From NCBI RefSeq assembly GCF_000279535.1, contig NZ_ALCH01000004.1, forward strand, positions 441,501 to 505,500: 64,000 bases of DNA, written 5' to 3'. Shown one piece after another: positions 21,401 through 29,083 of this stretch (positions are counted from its first letter, which is position 1; each line of letters opens with the position of its first letter). A model generated the notes under the pieces. It searched no databases. It worked only from the letters and a program-made list of their open reading frames with translations, and was not told where the DNA came from. Origin of the DNA: Streptococcus infantis SPAR10 (GTDB taxonomy: Bacteria; Bacillota; Bacilli; Lactobacillales; Streptococcaceae). A program made the position numbers and the translations under genes.

Positions 21401-22225
21401 GAAGGCGGAAACGTCATCGCAACATCATCAAATGGTAAACAAGTTGAGGGTGTTGAAGTTGCAACAAACGAAGTAGCCTTCAAACTTTCATACACTGAAG
21501 CAGGCGAGCACGAATACGTGTTGACAGAAAAAGCTGGTTCAGAAGAAGGAGTTACATACTCAACTGAAAGTTATACAATCCATGTCTTAGTAGTAGATAA
21601 TGGCGAAGGTAAACTAGTTGCAACTGTTAAAGAAGCAGATTCAACTCGTAAGTTCACAAACACTTACACTACAACAACTGAAGCTCCAACAACAACTGAA
21701 GCTCCAACAACGACTGAAGCTCCAACAACGACTGAAGCTCCAACAACGACTGAAGCTCCAACAACGACTGAAGCTCCAACAACGACTGAAGCTCCAATAA
21801 CGACTGAAGCTCCAACAACAACTGAAGCTCCAACAACGACTGAAGCTCCAACAACTGAGGCTCCAACAATAACTGAAGCTCCAACAACAACTGAAGCTCC
21901 AACAACAACTGAGGCTCCAACAACAACTGAAGCCCCAACACCAACTACAACAACTACGACAATCCCATATTACCCAGGAAACGGTGGTGGTAACGGCGGC
22001 ACTACAACAACTACAACAACAACGACTAATGAAGAACCAGGTCGTCCTACTACAACACCAGAACCAAGTCGTTCAACTACGACTCCAGAACCAGCTCGTT
22101 CTACAACAACAGAAGACAAACCAGGTCTTCCATTTACTGGTGAAGCTACAAGCCTAGTACTTGTATTGGCTGGTGTGGTAATCATGTCAGGAACTGTAGT
22201 TATGAAACGTAAATTTTCTAAATAA
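18482..22225 (+). CDS. MSCRAMM-like LPFTG surface protein with CnaB and tandem Spy0128-like domains
   Basis: A 1247-aa wall-anchored adhesin candidate. The signal peptide ends near NVAYADGK. Residues ~40-380 resemble the paired Ig-like (DEv-IgG) collagen/fibrinogen-binding fold of MSCRAMMs. A CnaB/SpaA-type domain occupies ~385-463 (INKTN, then IIKEKTAPAGYNLDE). A pilin-type isopeptide domain spans ~472-590, followed by four 119-aa tandem domains with Lys in KATKELVG, Glu in ITEK/LTEK and Asn in KFTNTY as likely isopeptide residues. A TTTEAP stalk, a Gly/Thr-rich spacer, LPFTG (1216-1220) and a hydrophobic end with KRKFSK complete it. The ATG has an AAGGAA site about 8 bp upstream. It is a paralogue of the next gene through the C-terminus. 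The ligand is unknown. Confidence 0.88.
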   Translation: MVKKSKKKPLLIFFVSVLTFLSVLFLSTNVAYADGKELTGVVTDISVLNMSDSKLEPNSDGTYQIITNRTNQFFVQFDLKQYDGKLTNGDYFDVDIPTPVTVYNGTTELYDKETKVNIGTVVVTANGDNQGGKARVTLKNLDEFQAKTGGDIVKGVKGNYAITFLFKSDQTATPLTFENKGVSKTITHTFTSKTVDSKQEGFENYAKVGNDVVSKEWTSEKLAAIGSVGKGDIYSPWRIRVNTGRQDYGKNLVLNDFLPNTAEFSAIQYIPESLVVYSSATLNDGTSQVPSDAKKMVEGTDYTVAWNENYTQFKLIFADGSKSYWVEYHTTTPGDGSKVQNVIQLTTADGTALTQRSNRAKLDFTVERVSLVKGQIEASTAFKIKINKTNAFTLVPVAGAVYTVKSEDGTISTELTTNEKGEAISDEFDQKYVGKTFIIKEKTAPAGYNLDETEYKVVLGAEGSKINLKDEPIAADFSITAKKVIAGNRPVALKDGEFKFDLYNANNLTTPIASTTNKADGSITFEGLKAKGPGTYNYVIKENTETKVPGITFDENSYEVTVVVKAEGGTLKAEVTTQAPTLTNTYEPSPARATFKATKELVGKELANEQFEFELSEGGQVIATSSNGKTVNGVEAATNEVVFSVLYTEAGEHEYVITEKAGSVAGVTYSKESYTVHVKVVDNGEGKLVATVTEADEARKFTNTYKATPAEAVIKATKELVGKELAKEQFEFELSEGGNVIATSSNGKEVEGVEVATNEVAFKLSYTEAGEHEYVLTEKAGSVAGVEYSTESHIIHVSVADNGEGKLVATVKEADSTRKFTNKYKVSPTEAVIKATKELVGKELAKEQFEFELSEGGNVIATSSNGKEVEGVEVATNEVAFKLSYTEAGEHEYVLTEKAGSAAGVTYSKESYTIHVSVVDNGEGKLVATVTEEDSTRKFTNTYKVSPTEAVIKATKELVGKELAKEQFEFELSEGGNVIATSSNGKQVEGVEVATNEVAFKLSYTEAGEHEYVLTEKAGSEEGVTYSTESYTIHVLVVDNGEGKLVATVKEADSTRKFTNTYTTTTEAPTTTEAPTTTEAPTTTEAPTTTEAPTTTEAPTTTEAPITTEAPTTTEAPTTTEAPTTEAPTITEAPTTTEAPTTTEAPTTTEAPTPTTTTTTIPYYPGNGGGNGGTTTTTTTTTNEEPGRPTTTPEPSRSTTTPEPARSTTTEDKPGLPFTGEATSLVLVLAGVVIMSGTVVMKRKFSK
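20252..21667 (+). repeat. 357-bp tandem repeat, four copies, coding 119-aa domains
   Basis: The motif AAAGCAACTAAAGA recurs at 20267, 20624, 20981 and 21338, exactly 357 bp apart. Copies 2-4 are nearly identical at the DNA level; copy 1 is more diverged. Each encodes one pilin-type isopeptide domain. Confidence 0.93.
21671..21937 (+). repeat. 18-bp tandem array coding (TTTEAP)15
   Basis: Fifteen in-frame units: fourteen of 18 bp and one of 15 bp (TTEAP, one codon lost). ITTEAP and TITEAP variants occur. The unit is mainly ACAACGACTGAAGCTCCA. It encodes the wall-spanning stalk, which may be glycosylated. Confidence 0.93.
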
Positions 22226-22247
22226 TATTAGATAAGTTTCTTTAGAG

Positions 22248-22275
22248 AGGAGAGAGCATTGCTCTCTCCTTTTTA
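22248..22275 (+). terminator. Terminator of the 1247-aa gene
   Basis: GGAGAGAGC-ATT-GCTCTCTCC (22249-22269) followed by TTTTTATTT. Confidence 0.92.
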
Positions 22276-22423
22276 TTTACAAACAATGATTATCTATTTT
22301 AAATGAAAAGGTTGTAAGAAACGATTCTCAATAATAGATTTATATTATTATTAGATTTAAAAGACATATTTAATATCTAAAAGTAATCTTGATAATTTTT
22401 TTGGTTTATTTTAGTTATAAAAG

Positions 22424-22452
22424 TAGACATAGAATGTAAATATTGGTATACT
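22424..22452 (+). promoter_or_regulatory. Promoter of the 609-aa surface protein gene
   Basis: TAGACA (22424-22429), a 17-bp spacer and TATACT (22447-22452). A 17-nt motif shared with the promoter region of the 610-aa gene lies just upstream (22406-22422). Confidence 0.6.
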
Positions 22453-22494
22453 GTACTAGTTTTAATAAACTAATAATTTAAAGGAGACATGAAA

Positions 22495-24324
22495 ATGAAT
22501 AAGAAAAAACTATCGTTTATCTTTTTCATTGTTTGTATATTAACTGTATTTGTTTCACTAAGCTTAACAAAAGCTGCTGCTGAAACATCGGCTACTACGT
22601 CTAATAGTAAGACTGTTGACACAATTACTTCACTCAATATTACGAATGAAAAAGGTGGTAATCTTGATAAAGATTTGCAGCAGTGGGTTACATTTAAGCT
22701 AAATGCAAATTATGACTTAACAGATAAAAATGTTAAAGCTGGCGATACAACTACAGTTGATTTATCAGATTTTCTATATATAGAATCCCAAAACTTTGAA
22801 ATTCGTGATGAGAAAACAAATGAAATTATCGCAAATGCTCAGATTGATGAAACAAAAAAACATATCGTCTTAACCTATACTGATTATGTTGAAAAACACT
22901 CTGATACCAAAGGTTCTTTCTATGTTTATACTCGAGTAGATTTCCAAAAACACCCTGAAGAAGGAGAAATCCCTGTCGAGGTAACGATTAATGGGAAAGC
23001 ACAAGTAGTTGGAAAAGTTAACTTCACCGGTGTTGGAGATGGAAACCCTGTGTTGTTTTCTAAAACAGGATGGGTAAGTAGTGAAGATCAAAAGACACTC
23101 TCTTATACCATTTCAATCAACCGTACTAAGGAAAGTCTTCAAGATGCTACAGTAGAAGACACATTGAAGTTTTCGAATGCATCTTATATTAAAGATAGTA
23201 TTCGTATTATCAAAGGTAAATTTGACTATGTTAAAGGACTTTGGGAATTTACTGATAGAACAGATGTAACAGACCAACATACTGTTACAGTAAGTGAAGA
23301 TGGACAATCATTTGTTGTACAACTTGGTGACATCACAGAGTCAGATCAATATCGAATTGAATATAAAGTTCAAGCCAATTATTCACCAGCAGACGGAGAA
23401 AAATTAAATAATGATGCTGTATTAAAAGGTAAAGGAAAGGCTGTTAAATATGTTGAGCAATCCACTGTCGTTCAAGTAGCAGGTGGTTCAGGGGTTGGTT
23501 ACGTATTTACAATTAATATTCATAAAGTTGATGATGAAAATCAACCAGTAGCTGGTGTTAAGTTTAAAGTCGTACGACAAGCTAATAATCAAGTTATTGG
23601 AGAATACGTTACAGATGCTGAAGGAAAAATTACAGTAACTGGTCTTTTAAAAGATAAGTATATTCTCACAGAGGTTGAAGCTCCAAAAGGTTATGTTATG
23701 AAAGCTGCAGATACAGAAGTAAATGCAACAGATTTTGGAGCAGATAAGTCAGTTACCAAAACAATTGTCAATCCAAAAGAACAAACCACAACCACGACAG
23801 AGGCTCCAACCACGACAGAGGCTCCAACCACGACTGAAGCTCCAACCACAACAGAAGCTCCAACCACGACAGAGGCTCCAACCACGACAGAGGCTCCAAC
23901 CACGACAGAGGCCCCAACCACGACAGAGGCTCCAACCACGACAGAGGCTCCAACCACGACAGAGGCTCCAACAACAACTGAAGCTCCAACAACAACTGAA
24001 GCTCCAACAACGACTGAAGCTCCAACCACGACTGAAGCTCCAACAACAACTGAAGCTCCAGCAACAACTGAAGCTCCAACAACAACTGAAGCTCCAACAA
24101 CGACTGAAGCTCCAGCAACAACTGAAGCTCCAAAAACGACTGAAGCTCCAAAACCTGCAGATACAACAACGACTGAAGCTCCAAAACCTGCAGATACAAC
24201 AACTACTACAGAAGAGCGACCAAGTCTGCCATTTACTGGTGAGTCTACAAGCCTAGTACTTGTATTAACTGGTGTGGTAATCATGTCAGGAACAGTTGTT
24301 ATGAAACGTAAATTTACTAAATAA
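22495..24324 (+). CDS. MSCRAMM-like LPFTG surface protein with one CnaB domain and TTTEAP stalk
   Basis: A 609-aa wall protein. I chose the second ATG (22495) because AAGGAG at 22481-22486 is 8 bp before it but only 2 bp before the first ATG at 22489. The signal peptide ends near KAAAETS. Residues ~40-330 look like the two Ig-like subdomains of MSCRAMM adhesins. A CnaB/SpaA domain spans ~337-410 (INIHKVDDENQPVAGVKF, then ILTEVEAPKGY, then a closing VNP Asn). A 20-unit TTTEAP stalk, a KPADTTTTEAP variant, LPFTG (578-582) and KRKFTK follow. Its last ~35 residues are almost identical to those of the gene before it, so the two are paralogous or have exchanged sequence. The ligand is unknown. Confidence 0.87.
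   Translation: MNKKKLSFIFFIVCILTVFVSLSLTKAAAETSATTSNSKTVDTITSLNITNEKGGNLDKDLQQWVTFKLNANYDLTDKNVKAGDTTTVDLSDFLYIESQNFEIRDEKTNEIIANAQIDETKKHIVLTYTDYVEKHSDTKGSFYVYTRVDFQKHPEEGEIPVEVTINGKAQVVGKVNFTGVGDGNPVLFSKTGWVSSEDQKTLSYTISINRTKESLQDATVEDTLKFSNASYIKDSIRIIKGKFDYVKGLWEFTDRTDVTDQHTVTVSEDGQSFVVQLGDITESDQYRIEYKVQANYSPADGEKLNNDAVLKGKGKAVKYVEQSTVVQVAGGSGVGYVFTINIHKVDDENQPVAGVKFKVVRQANNQVIGEYVTDAEGKITVTGLLKDKYILTEVEAPKGYVMKAADTEVNATDFGADKSVTKTIVNPKEQTTTTTEAPTTTEAPTTTEAPTTTEAPTTTEAPTTTEAPTTTEAPTTTEAPTTTEAPTTTEAPTTTEAPTTTEAPTTTEAPTTTEAPTTTEAPATTEAPTTTEAPTTTEAPATTEAPKTTEAPKPADTTTTEAPKPADTTTTTEERPSLPFTGESTSLVLVLTGVVIMSGTVVMKRKFTK
23791..24150 (+). repeat. 18-bp tandem array coding (TTTEAP)20
   Basis: Twenty 18-bp units. 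The 5' part mostly uses ACCACGACAGAGGCTCCA and the 3' part ACAACAACTGAAGCTCCA, the second type also used in the upstream paralogue. ATTEAP and KTTEAP variants occur near the end. Confidence 0.93.
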
Positions 24325-24349
24325 TAATTTTTAGAAAATCTACACTATC

Positions 24350-24378
24350 TTAAAGAGAGCCGAAAGGCTCTCTTTTCA
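24350..24378 (+). terminator. Terminator of the 609-aa gene
   Basis: AAAGAGAGCC-GAAA-GGCTCTCTTT: a perfect stem with a stable GAAA tetraloop and T-rich tail. Confidence 0.92.
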
Positions 24379-24490
24379 ATTTAATGAGTGTATATAAATC
24401 TTCCTACTTAATAAATTATTTTTTATAAAAAAGTGATAATAGCAAGTTTGAAATTAATAGTGGAAATTCATGGAATAAAGCATTTTGGTC

Positions 24491-24519
24491 TTGACAAATT
24501 GCTCTTATCCATGTAAAAT
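24491..24519 (+). promoter_or_regulatory. rpsU promoter
   Basis: Consensus TTGACA (24491-24496), a 17-bp spacer and TAAAAT (24514-24519), about 35 bp before the rpsU start. Confidence 0.85.
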
Positions 24520-24553
24520 AGAATAGATCTTGAACTTGAAGGGAGTGAAAAAA

Positions 24554-24730
24554 ATGTCTAAAACAGTAGTACGTAAGAATGAATCTCTTGACGATGCACT
24601 TCGTCGTTTCAAACGTGCGGTTACTAAAGCTGGTACTCTTCAAGAAACACGCAAACGTGAATTCTATGAAAAACCTTCTGTAAAACGTAAACGTAAATCA
24701 GAAGCAGCTCGTAAACGTAAAAAATTCTAA
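24554..24730 (+). CDS. rpsU: 30S ribosomal protein S21
   Basis: A small basic component of the 30S subunit that contacts the 3' end of 16S rRNA and helps initiation. The protein is 58 aa, the usual length, starting [21 protein letters not shown] and ending in a Lys/Arg-rich tail. I start at 24554, after an AAGGGAG site 8 bp upstream; the longer reading frame from 24530 adds an unsupported MNLKGVKK extension. It is monocistronic, with its own promoter and terminator, flanked on both sides by LPxTG genes. In pneumococcus I recall rpsU next to hprK without a surface gene between them. Confidence 0.97.
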
Positions 24731-24740
24731 TTTAAAATGA

Positions 24741-24767
24741 AAGGCTAGACTTGTCTAGTCTTTTTTG
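24741..24767 (+). terminator. Terminator of rpsU
   Basis: GGCTAGAC-TT-GTCTAGTC (one G-U pair) followed by T6. Confidence 0.88.
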
Positions 24768-24886
24768 TATTCTTAAGACCCGAATAATTTTACATGTTTC
24801 AATGATTATTTATGAATTGGAAAAAGTTCAAACTTAATAGTAAAAAATCTTTTTATTTTAGTTATAAAATAAATTATATATTTTAG

Positions 24887-24915
24887 TTGAATTAAATAGA
24901 CAAATATAGTAAAAT
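24887..24915 (+). promoter_or_regulatory. Promoter of the 610-aa surface protein gene
   Basis: TTGAAT (24887-24892), a 17-bp spacer and TAAAAT (24910-24915). The shared 17-nt motif TTATTTTAGTTATAAAA lies upstream at 24853-24869. Confidence 0.6.
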
Positions 24916-24955
24916 CATATTAAAATGGTGTAATTTTACACGGAGGTAAATGGGG

Positions 24956-26788
24956 ATGAAAAACCAGAAAAGGTTTGGAAAATTATTGATCACTTTGTTG
25001 TCTACTGGAGTGCTTTTGGCTGCACTTCAAAGTCAAGAAATTATTACTGCTGAAGAAGCAACGACAGCTGAGCAAATTTCTACAACAAGTGCTGAAGCAA
25101 CAACTACTGCCGAAGCTGTAACAACTACAGAAACTCCTGCACGTGAAGCTAGAGAAGTAGCTGCAGAAGTGACTGGTACTATTAAAAATCATGACATTAA
25201 ATATTATGAATACTATACAGATGTAGACCTTTCTTTTTCAATTACAGAAGATGATGTGAAAGAAGGCGACTATGTTACAGTTACATTAGAAAACGTTGCT
25301 ATCTTAAATCAATTAAATGGTAAGGATGTCACTTACGAAGGTAAGACAATTGGTAAAATTTCAATTGTTTCGTTTGAAAACGTCAATAAAGCACGTCAAG
25401 GTTCTAACGACAAAGCTCAAATGGAACAAGCTCAATTAGAATCAACACGTGCTACACTAAAAGTTACATTTACGAAAGCTATTGAAGCTGAAAAACCAGA
25501 TGTATTGAAACAAGTCAAGTTCCAAATTAAATCAGATAACGCTTATAATGGAGCTGTAATCGCAAATAAAGACTACACTTTAAACCAAGTGATTAAAGTG
25601 GGATCTTCTTCTGTGACAAGTACAGTAGATATTCCGAAAGTAGAACAATTTGCTACTGAGACAAATTCAATTAACTTTACACCTTCTGGAAATACAATTA
25701 AGTTCAATGCAGATGGCTCATATGAAACGTCTACACAATTCCAAGTTCGTGGAAGTGAAGGTATGAAAGTTGGTTCAACTGTTGAGTTAGAATTCAATGA
25801 TGCTTCAGGTATCGAGTGGAAAACAAGTGGAGATGATGCAATTAAAGTGGGCGACACACACCAAGCTTACTTTATCTTACCTGTATACAGTTCATATGAA
25901 GTGAACGAATATGGAGCATATGTATTCCCAACAGGTGTAGCACCTAAGTTTAAAGTAACTTCAGTTTCAGCTAAGAAAATCACACTTGAAATGATTTCAG
26001 GAGATGTTCCAAAAGAATTAGGAGTATTCTTCGGTGTTGGTCAAAACCGTATTAATATCATCGATAAATCTAAGATTGATCTTGAAAAAATGCAATATGA
26101 TGTTTCGAAAGTAGCTACGGCAACTATTGATGGGAAAAATTCAAAGGGTATCTATATTTACCGTATCATTAATGACTCTGCAGGTGCACAATTAGTTCTG
26201 GATACGCTTGTCACAGACTACAAAGATATCGATACAAAAGAAAATCTTAAACCACAGGATAAGGGTTGGAAAGATCCAGCTACTATTGATGGATATGAGT
26301 TTGTAAAAACAGAAAAAGACCGTGAAGGAAATCGTATCCACTGGTATAAAAAAGTTGAACAAACTATGACAACAACAACTAGTACTACGACTACAACTAC
26401 CACGACAACAACAGAAGAGCCAACGACTACTTCAACAACGACAACAACAGAAGAGCCAACGACTACTTCAACAACGACAACAACAGAAGAGCCAACGACT
26501 ACTTCAACAACGACAACAACAGAAGAGCCAACGACTACTTCAACAACTACAACAACAGAAAAATCAACTACCACTACTACAACAGTTGAGACAACTCCAG
26601 GTAAATCAAGTGAAGAAACTCCTTCAGGTAAAACAACTGAAGAAACAAGACCTGAAACTACGTCTACAACATCTGAATCTAAAAAGGAATTGCCAAATAC
26701 TGGTTCTAAGGAATCATTGTTTGCAACAGGAGTAGCACTCTTGGTAGCTGGTCTTGGAGTCTTGGGCTTAAAGAAACAAGATAACTAA
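24956..26788 (+). CDS. LPxTG surface protein with Thr-rich stalk, head domain not recognised
   Basis: A 610-aa wall-anchored protein. I use the ATG at 24956, which is 8 bp after GGAGGT; the ATG at 24950 is only 2 bp after it. The signal peptide ends near QEIITAEEA. A Thr/Glu/Ala-rich linker reaches about residue 70. Residues ~75-440 are beta-rich and not assignable to a family I know, possibly two Ig-like subdomains. Near residue 450 a segment GYEFVKTEKDREGNRIHWYKKV resembles a linker motif seen before the stalk in other streptococcal surface proteins. Then come poly-Thr, EEPTTTSTTTTT repeats, LPNTG (579-583), a hydrophobic helix and a LKKQDN tail. It is monocistronic. The ligand is unknown. 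Confidence 0.85.
   Translation: MKNQKRFGKLLITLLSTGVLLAALQSQEIITAEEATTAEQISTTSAEATTTAEAVTTTETPAREAREVAAEVTGTIKNHDIKYYEYYTDVDLSFSITEDDVKEGDYVTVTLENVAILNQLNGKDVTYEGKTIGKISIVSFENVNKARQGSNDKAQMEQAQLESTRATLKVTFTKAIEAEKPDVLKQVKFQIKSDNAYNGAVIANKDYTLNQVIKVGSSSVTSTVDIPKVEQFATETNSINFTPSGNTIKFNADGSYETSTQFQVRGSEGMKVGSTVELEFNDASGIEWKTSGDDAIKVGDTHQAYFILPVYSSYEVNEYGAYVFPTGVAPKFKVTSVSAKKITLEMISGDVPKELGVFFGVGQNRINIIDKSKIDLEKMQYDVSKVATATIDGKNSKGIYIYRIINDSAGAQLVLDTLVTDYKDIDTKENLKPQDKGWKDPATIDGYEFVKTEKDREGNRIHWYKKVEQTMTTTTSTTTTTTTTTTEEPTTTSTTTTTEEPTTTSTTTTTEEPTTTSTTTTTEEPTTTSTTTTTEKSTTTTTTVETTPGKSSEETPSGKTTEETRPETTSTTSESKKELPNTGSKESLFATGVALLVAGLGVLGLKKQDN
26414..26557 (+). repeat. 36-bp tandem array, four copies, coding EEPTTTSTTTTT
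   Basis: Four in-frame 36-bp units starting at GAAGAGCCAACGACTACTTC. The first three are identical and the last has a few synonymous changes. They follow a poly-Thr tract and form the wall stalk. Confidence 0.92.
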
Positions 26789-26819
26789 AGTACACTATCT
26801 ATTATGAAATAATAGTCAG

Positions 26820-26857
26820 AAGGATTAGACAACAATTTGTTGTTTAATCCTTTTTTG
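26820..26857 (+). terminator. Terminator of the 610-aa gene
   Basis: AGGATTA-GACAAC / GTTGTT-TAATCC stem around an AATTT loop, followed by T6. Confidence 0.9.
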
Positions 26858-26931
26858 TATCGTTCAAATATTATCAGATAAATTAATAGTGTAAACACGG
26901 TAAAAAACACAAACTTCTTCCTACAATCTGA

Positions 26932-26937
26932 TATAAT
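26932..26937 (+). promoter_or_regulatory. -10 box of the hprK operon promoter
   Basis: A consensus TATAAT lies 30 bp before the hprK start. No convincing -35 is visible at 17 bp, so the promoter may need an activator or be weak. Confidence 0.55.
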
Positions 26938-26967
26938 AGTAAGAGAACTCAATTGAAGGAGGAATAT

Positions 26968-27903
26968 ATGTCGGTTTCAGTAAAAGAAGTAATTGAGAAG
27001 CTTAGATTAGACATTGTCTATGGGGAGCCTGAATTACTTGAAAAGGAAATTAATACTGCAGATATAACGCGACCTGGTCTTGAAATGACAGGCTATTTTG
27101 ATTACTATACTCCAGAGCGTATTCAATTGTTGGGGATGAAGGAATGGTCTTATCTAGTCTCTATGCCTTCTCAAAATCGTTACACTGTTTTGAAAAAAAT
27201 GTTCCTACCAGAAACACCAGCAGTTATTGTTGCGCGTGGTTTGGTAGTTCCAGAGGAAATGTTGAAGGCAGCCAGAGAATGTAAAATTGCGATTTTAACT
27301 AGTCGTACAGCAACCAGTCGTTTGTCTGGAGAACTTTCTAGCTATCTTGATTCTCGTCTAGCAGAACGTACTAGTGTACACGGTGTCCTAATGGATATCT
27401 ATGGTATGGGTGTTTTGATTCAAGGTGATAGTGGAATTGGTAAGAGTGAGACAGGTTTAGAACTAGTTAAACGTGGTCACCGCTTGGTGGCAGACGATCG
27501 AGTAGATATCTATTCTAAGGATGAAATGACTCTCTGGGGTGAACCTGCTGAAATTTTGAAACATTTGTTAGAAATTCGTGGAGTAGGGATCATTGATGTC
27601 ATGAGTCTATACGGTGCTAGTGCAGTTAAGGATTCTTCACAAGTTCAGCTAGCTGTTTATTTGGAAAATTACGATACACATAAGACCTTTGACCGCTTAG
27701 GAAATAATGCTGAAGAGTTGGAAATTTCAGGTGTTTCTATTCCGCGTATTCGGATTCCTGTAAAAACAGGTCGCAATATTTCTGTGGTCATTGAAGCTGC
27801 TGCCATGAACTATCGTGCTAAGGAAATGGGCTTTGATGCGACACGTCTCTTTGAAGAAAGATTGACGAAATTAATTGAAAAGAACGAGGTGCAAAATGAT
27901 TGA
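26968..27903 (+). CDS. hprK: HPr kinase/phosphorylase
   Basis: Phosphorylates Ser46 of HPr when glycolytic intermediates are high and dephosphorylates it otherwise, controlling CcpA-mediated catabolite repression and PTS activity. 311 aa from the ATG at 26968, which follows GGAGGA; the frame extends five codons upstream to a TTG without support. The P-loop [25 protein letters not shown] and the downstream [19 protein letters not shown] signature identify it. It overlaps lgt by 8 bp and heads an operon with lgt and two small envelope genes, the usual streptococcal arrangement. Confidence 0.97.
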   Translation: MSVSVKEVIEKLRLDIVYGEPELLEKEINTADITRPGLEMTGYFDYYTPERIQLLGMKEWSYLVSMPSQNRYTVLKKMFLPETPAVIVARGLVVPEEMLKAARECKIAILTSRTATSRLSGELSSYLDSRLAERTSVHGVLMDIYGMGVLIQGDSGIGKSETGLELVKRGHRLVADDRVDIYSKDEMTLWGEPAEILKHLLEIRGVGIIDVMSLYGASAVKDSSQVQLAVYLENYDTHKTFDRLGNNAEELEISGVSIPRIRIPVKTGRNISVVIEAAAMNYRAKEMGFDATRLFEERLTKLIEKNEVQND

Positions 27904-28684
27904 TCCAGTTGCTTTTCAAATAGGTCCATTTGCCATTAGATGGTATGCACTTTGTATCGTTTCCGGCCTTATCTTAGCGGTATATTTGGCAAGTAAAGAA
28001 GCTCCTAAAAAGAAAATCTTATCAGAAGATATTCTGGATTTTATCTTAGTGGCTTTCCCTTTGTCAATCATCGGCGCGAGACTTTACTATGTTATTTTTA
28101 AATTTGACTATTATAGCCAACATTTAGGGGAGGTATTTGCTGTCTGGAATGGTGGTCTTGCGATTTACGGCGGTCTAATTACCGGAGCGATTGTACTTTA
28201 TATTTTCGCAGACCGTAAATTAATCAATACCTGGGATTTCTTAGATATTGCAGCTCCGAGTGTAATGATTGCTCAGAGTCTAGGACGTTGGGGGAACTTC
28301 TTTAACCAAGAAGCTTATGGCGCAGTTGTGGAGAGTCTTGACTACTTGCCTAGTTTCATTAAAAATCAGATGTATATTGATGGCTCATATCGACAACCAA
28401 CCTTCCTTTACGAATCTATCTGGAACCTGATTGGTTTTGCTTTAATTATTATTTTTAGACGCCGATTAAATGGCATTCGTCGTGGTCATATCACAGCCTT
28501 TTACTTAATTTGGTATGGTTTTGGACGTATGATTATTGAGGGCATGCGTACAGATAGTCTCATGTTCTTTGGACTTCGAGTATCTCAGTGGTTGTCTGTT
28601 CTATTAATTGGACTTGGTATTTATATTATCGTTTATCAAAATCGGAAAAAAGCACCATTTTATAATGTAAAAAAGGAGAATTAG
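27896..28684 (+). CDS. lgt: Prolipoprotein diacylglyceryl transferase
   Basis: Transfers diacylglycerol from phosphatidylglycerol to the lipobox Cys of prolipoproteins in the membrane, the first step of lipoprotein maturation. 262 aa starting [17 protein letters not shown], with about seven membrane segments. Signature motifs are [23 protein letters not shown] and [15 protein letters not shown]. The start at 27896 lies inside the hprK end (8-bp overlap), with GAGGT upstream. It serves the PstS and amino-acid-binding lipoproteins of this window; LspA, the next enzyme in the pathway, is at 61829. Confidence 0.97.
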   Translation: MIDPVAFQIGPFAIRWYALCIVSGLILAVYLASKEAPKKKILSEDILDFILVAFPLSIIGARLYYVIFKFDYYSQHLGEVFAVWNGGLAIYGGLITGAIVLYIFADRKLINTWDFLDIAAPSVMIAQSLGRWGNFFNQEAYGAVVESLDYLPSFIKNQMYIDGSYRQPTFLYESIWNLIGFALIIIFRRRLNGIRRGHITAFYLIWYGFGRMIIEGMRTDSLMFFGLRVSQWLSVLLIGLGIYIIVYQNRKKAPFYNVKKEN

Positions 28685-28685
28685 A

Positions 28686-29069
28686 ATGTTAGAAGTTGCT
28701 TATATTTTTGTGGCTATTGCCTTGATTGTCTTTATAGTTTATTTGATTATTACCCTTCAAAAAGTTGGACGTGTAATTGATGAAACAGAAAATACTGTTA
28801 AAACGCTAACTTCAGATGTAAATGTTACTCTACATCACACAAACGAACTTCTTGCCAAGGTCAATGTTCTTGCTGATGATATCAATATCAAAGTTGCAAC
28901 CATTGATCCACTCTTTACAGCAGTTGCAGACCTTTCTGTTTCTGTCTCTGACTTAAATGAGCAGGCTCGTGTCTTGAGTAAAAAAGCATCATCTGCAGGT
29001 TCAAAAACATTAAAGACTAGTGCAGGCTTATCTGCCGTTCGTATTGCAAGTAAATTTTTTAAAAAATAA
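28686..29069 (+). CDS. DUF948-type membrane-anchored protein
   Basis: 127 aa with one N-terminal membrane helix (VAYIFVAIALIVFIVYLIITL) followed by a long amphipathic, probably coiled-coil region and a basic C-terminus (SKFFKK). It matches the DUF948 family of small Gram-positive envelope proteins, whose function is not established. It starts 1 bp after lgt behind AAAAGGAG and is followed closely by a YtxH-like gene, so it belongs to the hprK-lgt operon. Confidence 0.8.
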   Translation: MLEVAYIFVAIALIVFIVYLIITLQKVGRVIDETENTVKTLTSDVNVTLHHTNELLAKVNVLADDINIKVATIDPLFTAVADLSVSVSDLNEQARVLSKKASSAGSKTLKTSAGLSAVRIASKFFKK

Positions 29070-29083
29070 AAAGGAGATAACTC

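Noticed and set aside
21671..21937. CRISPR-like regular repeats
   Set aside because: Units are contiguous 18-bp codon repeats without spacers and encode TTTEAP; no cas genes are nearby. The same holds for the other arrays in the window.
22489..22494. First ATG of the 609-aa surface gene
   Set aside because: It lies only 2 bp after AAGGAG; the ATG at 22495 has proper spacing. The same reasoning moves the 610-aa gene from 24950 to 24956.
23691..24284. Val/Ala/Gly-rich minus-strand frame and Gln/Leu-rich plus frame across the TTTEAP array
   Set aside because: Both arise because an 18-bp repeat is open in all frames; the coding frame with signal peptide and LPFTG explains the region.
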